In this document: piece after piece, positions 61,704 to 64,000 of the stretch
Position numbering within the stretch: the first letter of the stretch is position 1
Layout: every line of letters begins with the position of its first letter
Assembly: GCF_050624435.1 (NCBI RefSeq)
Contig: NC_134538.1
Location: forward strand, 114,960,437-115,024,436
DNA: 64,000 nucleotides
Direction: 5' to 3'
DNA from: Tenrec ecaudatus
Lineage: Eukaryota > Chordata > Mammalia > Afrosoricida > Tenrecidae
Made by a program: the position numbers and the translations under genes
The notes under the pieces: model-generated
What the model was told of the DNA's origin: nothing
The model's database searches: none
Seen by the model: only the letters and a program-made list of their open reading frames with translations

Positions 61704-62553
61704 AGTTTTTTTTAGTTTAAATGCATTTTATTTTAGACAACCTACACGACATTTTTTTTCCTTTAAAGAAAAAATCCTCCGCTCCAAATAAATCAGGGTC
61801 AAAAGTAAATGTAGAGCTCACGATGATATCAGTTCCGTCTGTCTAAGTCCTGGTGTCGTGTGGATGAGCAGCAGCCAGTCGGGATGAGGCATCGGTTGTG
61901 AGTGGACCACGGTGTTAACATGTCTCCGTCTCTAAGCCATCCTTAAAGAAGATCATATATGGGGTGACACCATCTTCACGCAGTCCAGCAGAGCAACCAT
62001 GCCATCTGGATTCATGTTCTCACCAATAAAGAACTGGTAGTTTTTGAAATTTGCAAGGATGTTCTTGATTTGTTCTGCAGCACCTGTCATAAAAGGCTTT
62101 ACTCTTTCTGGTTTCTGTTCTTCAAGTTTGCCTTTGATTGATTTCATGTAGTCTTTGATGTACTTCTTGTAGGCTTCTTTTGTGAAGCTGGTTTCCTGCA
62201 AGTGATGGTTCATGACAATATCAACATCAGTGACTACGGTGCTTTCTGCTGCATCACCATCGGGGCCTTCAGCTGAGGCGTTACCCCCAATGAGGTGAGG
62301 GAGTCATCGATGGCACCTTCGGTCCTACTGACCATCTTCCCCTCCACTTCCAGACATAGCCCGTCTGCGATCTCCCGGATCTTGTAGATGTCGGAGAACA
62401 TTTCATCATGGCTTATGAGGTCCCGGTAGATGATCATGATGGCGGCTGAAGGGAGACAGCAGCAGCGCTAGCTTAGCAGGAGCCCGGAGCTCTGAGCGAG
62501 CGCAGTGCGGCCCGGAGCGGCGCTCGGGGGAGGGAGGAGCGAGCGGAAAGGGC
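61704..62553 (-). pseudogene. TPT1P: Processed TPT1 (TCTP) pseudogene, full length
   Basis: TPT1 encodes translationally controlled tumour protein, a small cytosolic growth-related protein of 172 residues. On the minus strand the start codon is at 62437-62435 and the frame reads [20 protein letters not shown] and onward. A 5-nt duplication (ctcac, around codon 51) then shifts the frame. The second segment ([20 protein letters not shown] ... GMVALLD) is open from 62213 to 61953, and a 1-nt deletion just after ALLD destroys the C-terminus. There are no introns. A 5' leader of about 116 nt starts with the pyrimidine-rich TOP-like ccctttccgctc, and a 3' leader ends in a short T8 (reversed A) tail. 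An exact 13-bp target-site duplication, gatataatattgg, flanks it (61691-61703, 62554-62566). It is an L1-mediated retrocopy with no sign of function, and identity to TPT1 is very high, so it is fairly young. Confidence 0.97.
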
Positions 62554-62566
62554 GATATAATATTGG

Positions 62567-64000
62567 TTTTGTATGCATTTGACTCTAAACTAAATTCTGA
62601 TGCCACTGCTTAATTGACAAAGTTGATCTATCCCAGCATACATCAATTTAGTATATGTATGTATATCCTTTATTTCTAGCTACTCTGTGCCATTCAGTAC
62701 AGTAGGCATGCTAAATACCCACCTTTATTACGACTATTATTTTCCTAATAACAGTGACTTGCTTCTCTCATGCTTCCCTGTCTTTACTCAGGAAAAGCTT
62801 CTCTGCTTCTCCTTCTTGCAGTGTGACGCTTTTGGATCTTGTACAACCCCATTTCCTCCAAGGGTCACTCTTTCCTTAGGCAATGCTCCAAGGAAGTGAC
62901 AGTGATTTCCCTTTGCATTCCTTTGTCTACCTCATCCATGGCCCGGAAAGGTTCTCCAAGAGTCTAAATTTTCTGAGACGTGTCTATCACCACCCAGAGA
63001 ACTGTTGGGCGTAAGAGTCCGGAACCTGTGGGCAGGACTAGATGTCTAATTAGAAAGGGTTCTGGCACCACGATGGTCCCGCAAGTTCATGCCAATTGTC
63101 TGGAGAAACCTGTAAATATTTCTTGGGATAAGTCTGGGTTGCAGTCTGAGACTTGCAGCTCTAACAAGCCCCAGGTGATATCAGCGCAGCCAGTTGAGAA
63201 GCCTTACCTGAAGCCTAGGAAGGAAGACCTCCTTCCCTGGAGAGAATCTCATTATTCACAGAGTTCATGGGTATGAATTTGCCTACTCCATAAAAGTAAC
63301 TTGCAATCCTATAACCAGTCCTTTGGTACCTTTGAAGTCATTCATGGGCATGCTCAGCGTGACAAAAAACAAGTGTCACACAAGATAATCTGTCAGCTGA
63401 TGCACATGACCCTAGCTGAGATCAGACGGAGCAATAATTGCTGTATGTTTTACCCTGCCTCCTGTGAACAAGTGTCCTTGTCCCGGTCTAGTTACAGCCA
63501 GGGTTTTGCATTGTGCTGCTTTTGGTCGGTGGTTTCACTACAGAAAATTACCCCTTACAGGAAGCTAGCTCGGTAGAGAATTCACTGACTCACTTCTCAC
63601 AGTATCTTTATAGACCATTACTCGCCAGGTGAGAAGACTTGAGTATCCTTAAATTTGAATAAAAACAATCTAACAATAAAAAACAAATTGCACGCTTGTG
63701 AGATTTCTTTAAGCTGGGGTAGGCTGCGCAGCCAAATCTCAGCATCCCCGCAAGAAGGTGACTTGGCCAAGGCAGGACTGCATCCATCTGTTCACCACTG
63801 GGCTCTCAGTTCGCAGCCGAGTGTATATCCCAGGAAAAGAACCATCAAGAGGTAAGTGAAACCGTGGACTCGGTTGAAAATGAATAGAGAACAAGTGTAT
63901 TATATTTAAAAAGCGATTTATTTTCTTTCTCTTTTTTGGAACATATTTTAATCCACCGCCATGTGCTGTGCCTGCTCATGCACATATCCTAATAACTATT
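62567..64000 (+). other. Intergenic, possible unidentified LTR
   Basis: Between about 62985 and 63720 there is a more G+C-rich stretch that ends with gaataaaaacaatctaac and gcttgtgagatt. This resembles the poly(A) region and end of a retroviral LTR. I cannot name a family or find matching ends, and no gene is recognised. Confidence 0.3.

Noticed and set aside
62234-62437. TPT1-like frame considered as a functional gene
   Set aside because: It is intronless, has two frameshifts, and is flanked by a target-site duplication with an A tail: a processed pseudogene.
1-64000. CRISPR arrays, prokaryotic operons, phage or plasmid genes
   Set aside because: No regularly spaced direct repeats or prokaryotic gene organisation; introns, SINEs and LINEs show vertebrate DNA.

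Overview
The window is mammalian nuclear DNA. I place it in Afrotheria, most probably a tenrec-like species, because it carries many decayed copies of tRNA-derived SINEs and of an RTE-type LINE whose 3' ends share a tail encoding the motif 'gactcatagcgacc' (variants throughout). From memory this is the AfroSINE/RTE1 signature of Afrotheria. Short hAT elements with CAGnGGTTCTCAACC ends and a lineage-specific L1 3' end also occur. The species itself is inference; no database was searched.

One protein-coding gene is present: the 3' part of SEMA3A (semaphorin 3A) on the + strand. Three exons can be read with correct splice sites and phases: 1386-1453 (furin-type cleavage site), 15215-15357 (first half of the Ig domain) and 17308-17763 (rest of the Ig domain, dimerisation cysteine, basic C-terminal tail, stop). 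They join in frame to give about the last 222 residues of the protein. The upstream exons lie outside the window. From the stop codon to about 21.6 kb there is roughly 3.8 kb of A+T-rich sequence with no interspersed repeat that I can recognise and several AATAAA hexamers; it is best read as a long SEMA3A 3'UTR.

From about 21.8 kb to the end I see no functional gene. This stretch is repeat-rich intergenic DNA: afrotherian SINEs, RTE fragments (the largest an almost full-length antisense copy at 58.56-61.65 kb), old L1 fragments, several LTRs of two families, two short hAT elements (one of them in the SEMA3A intron), and four copies of one L1 3' end. The best preserved L1 3' end (46702-48533) is framed by an 18-bp target-site duplication and contains near-identical 103-nt inverted arms. 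A full-length processed TPT1 (TCTP) pseudogene, antisense, lies at 61704-62553 with a 13-bp target-site duplication.

No CRISPR array, operon, rRNA, true tRNA gene or prokaryotic feature is present. The most unusual structure is the long inverted repeat inside the L1 3' end. I found no clear new biological system.
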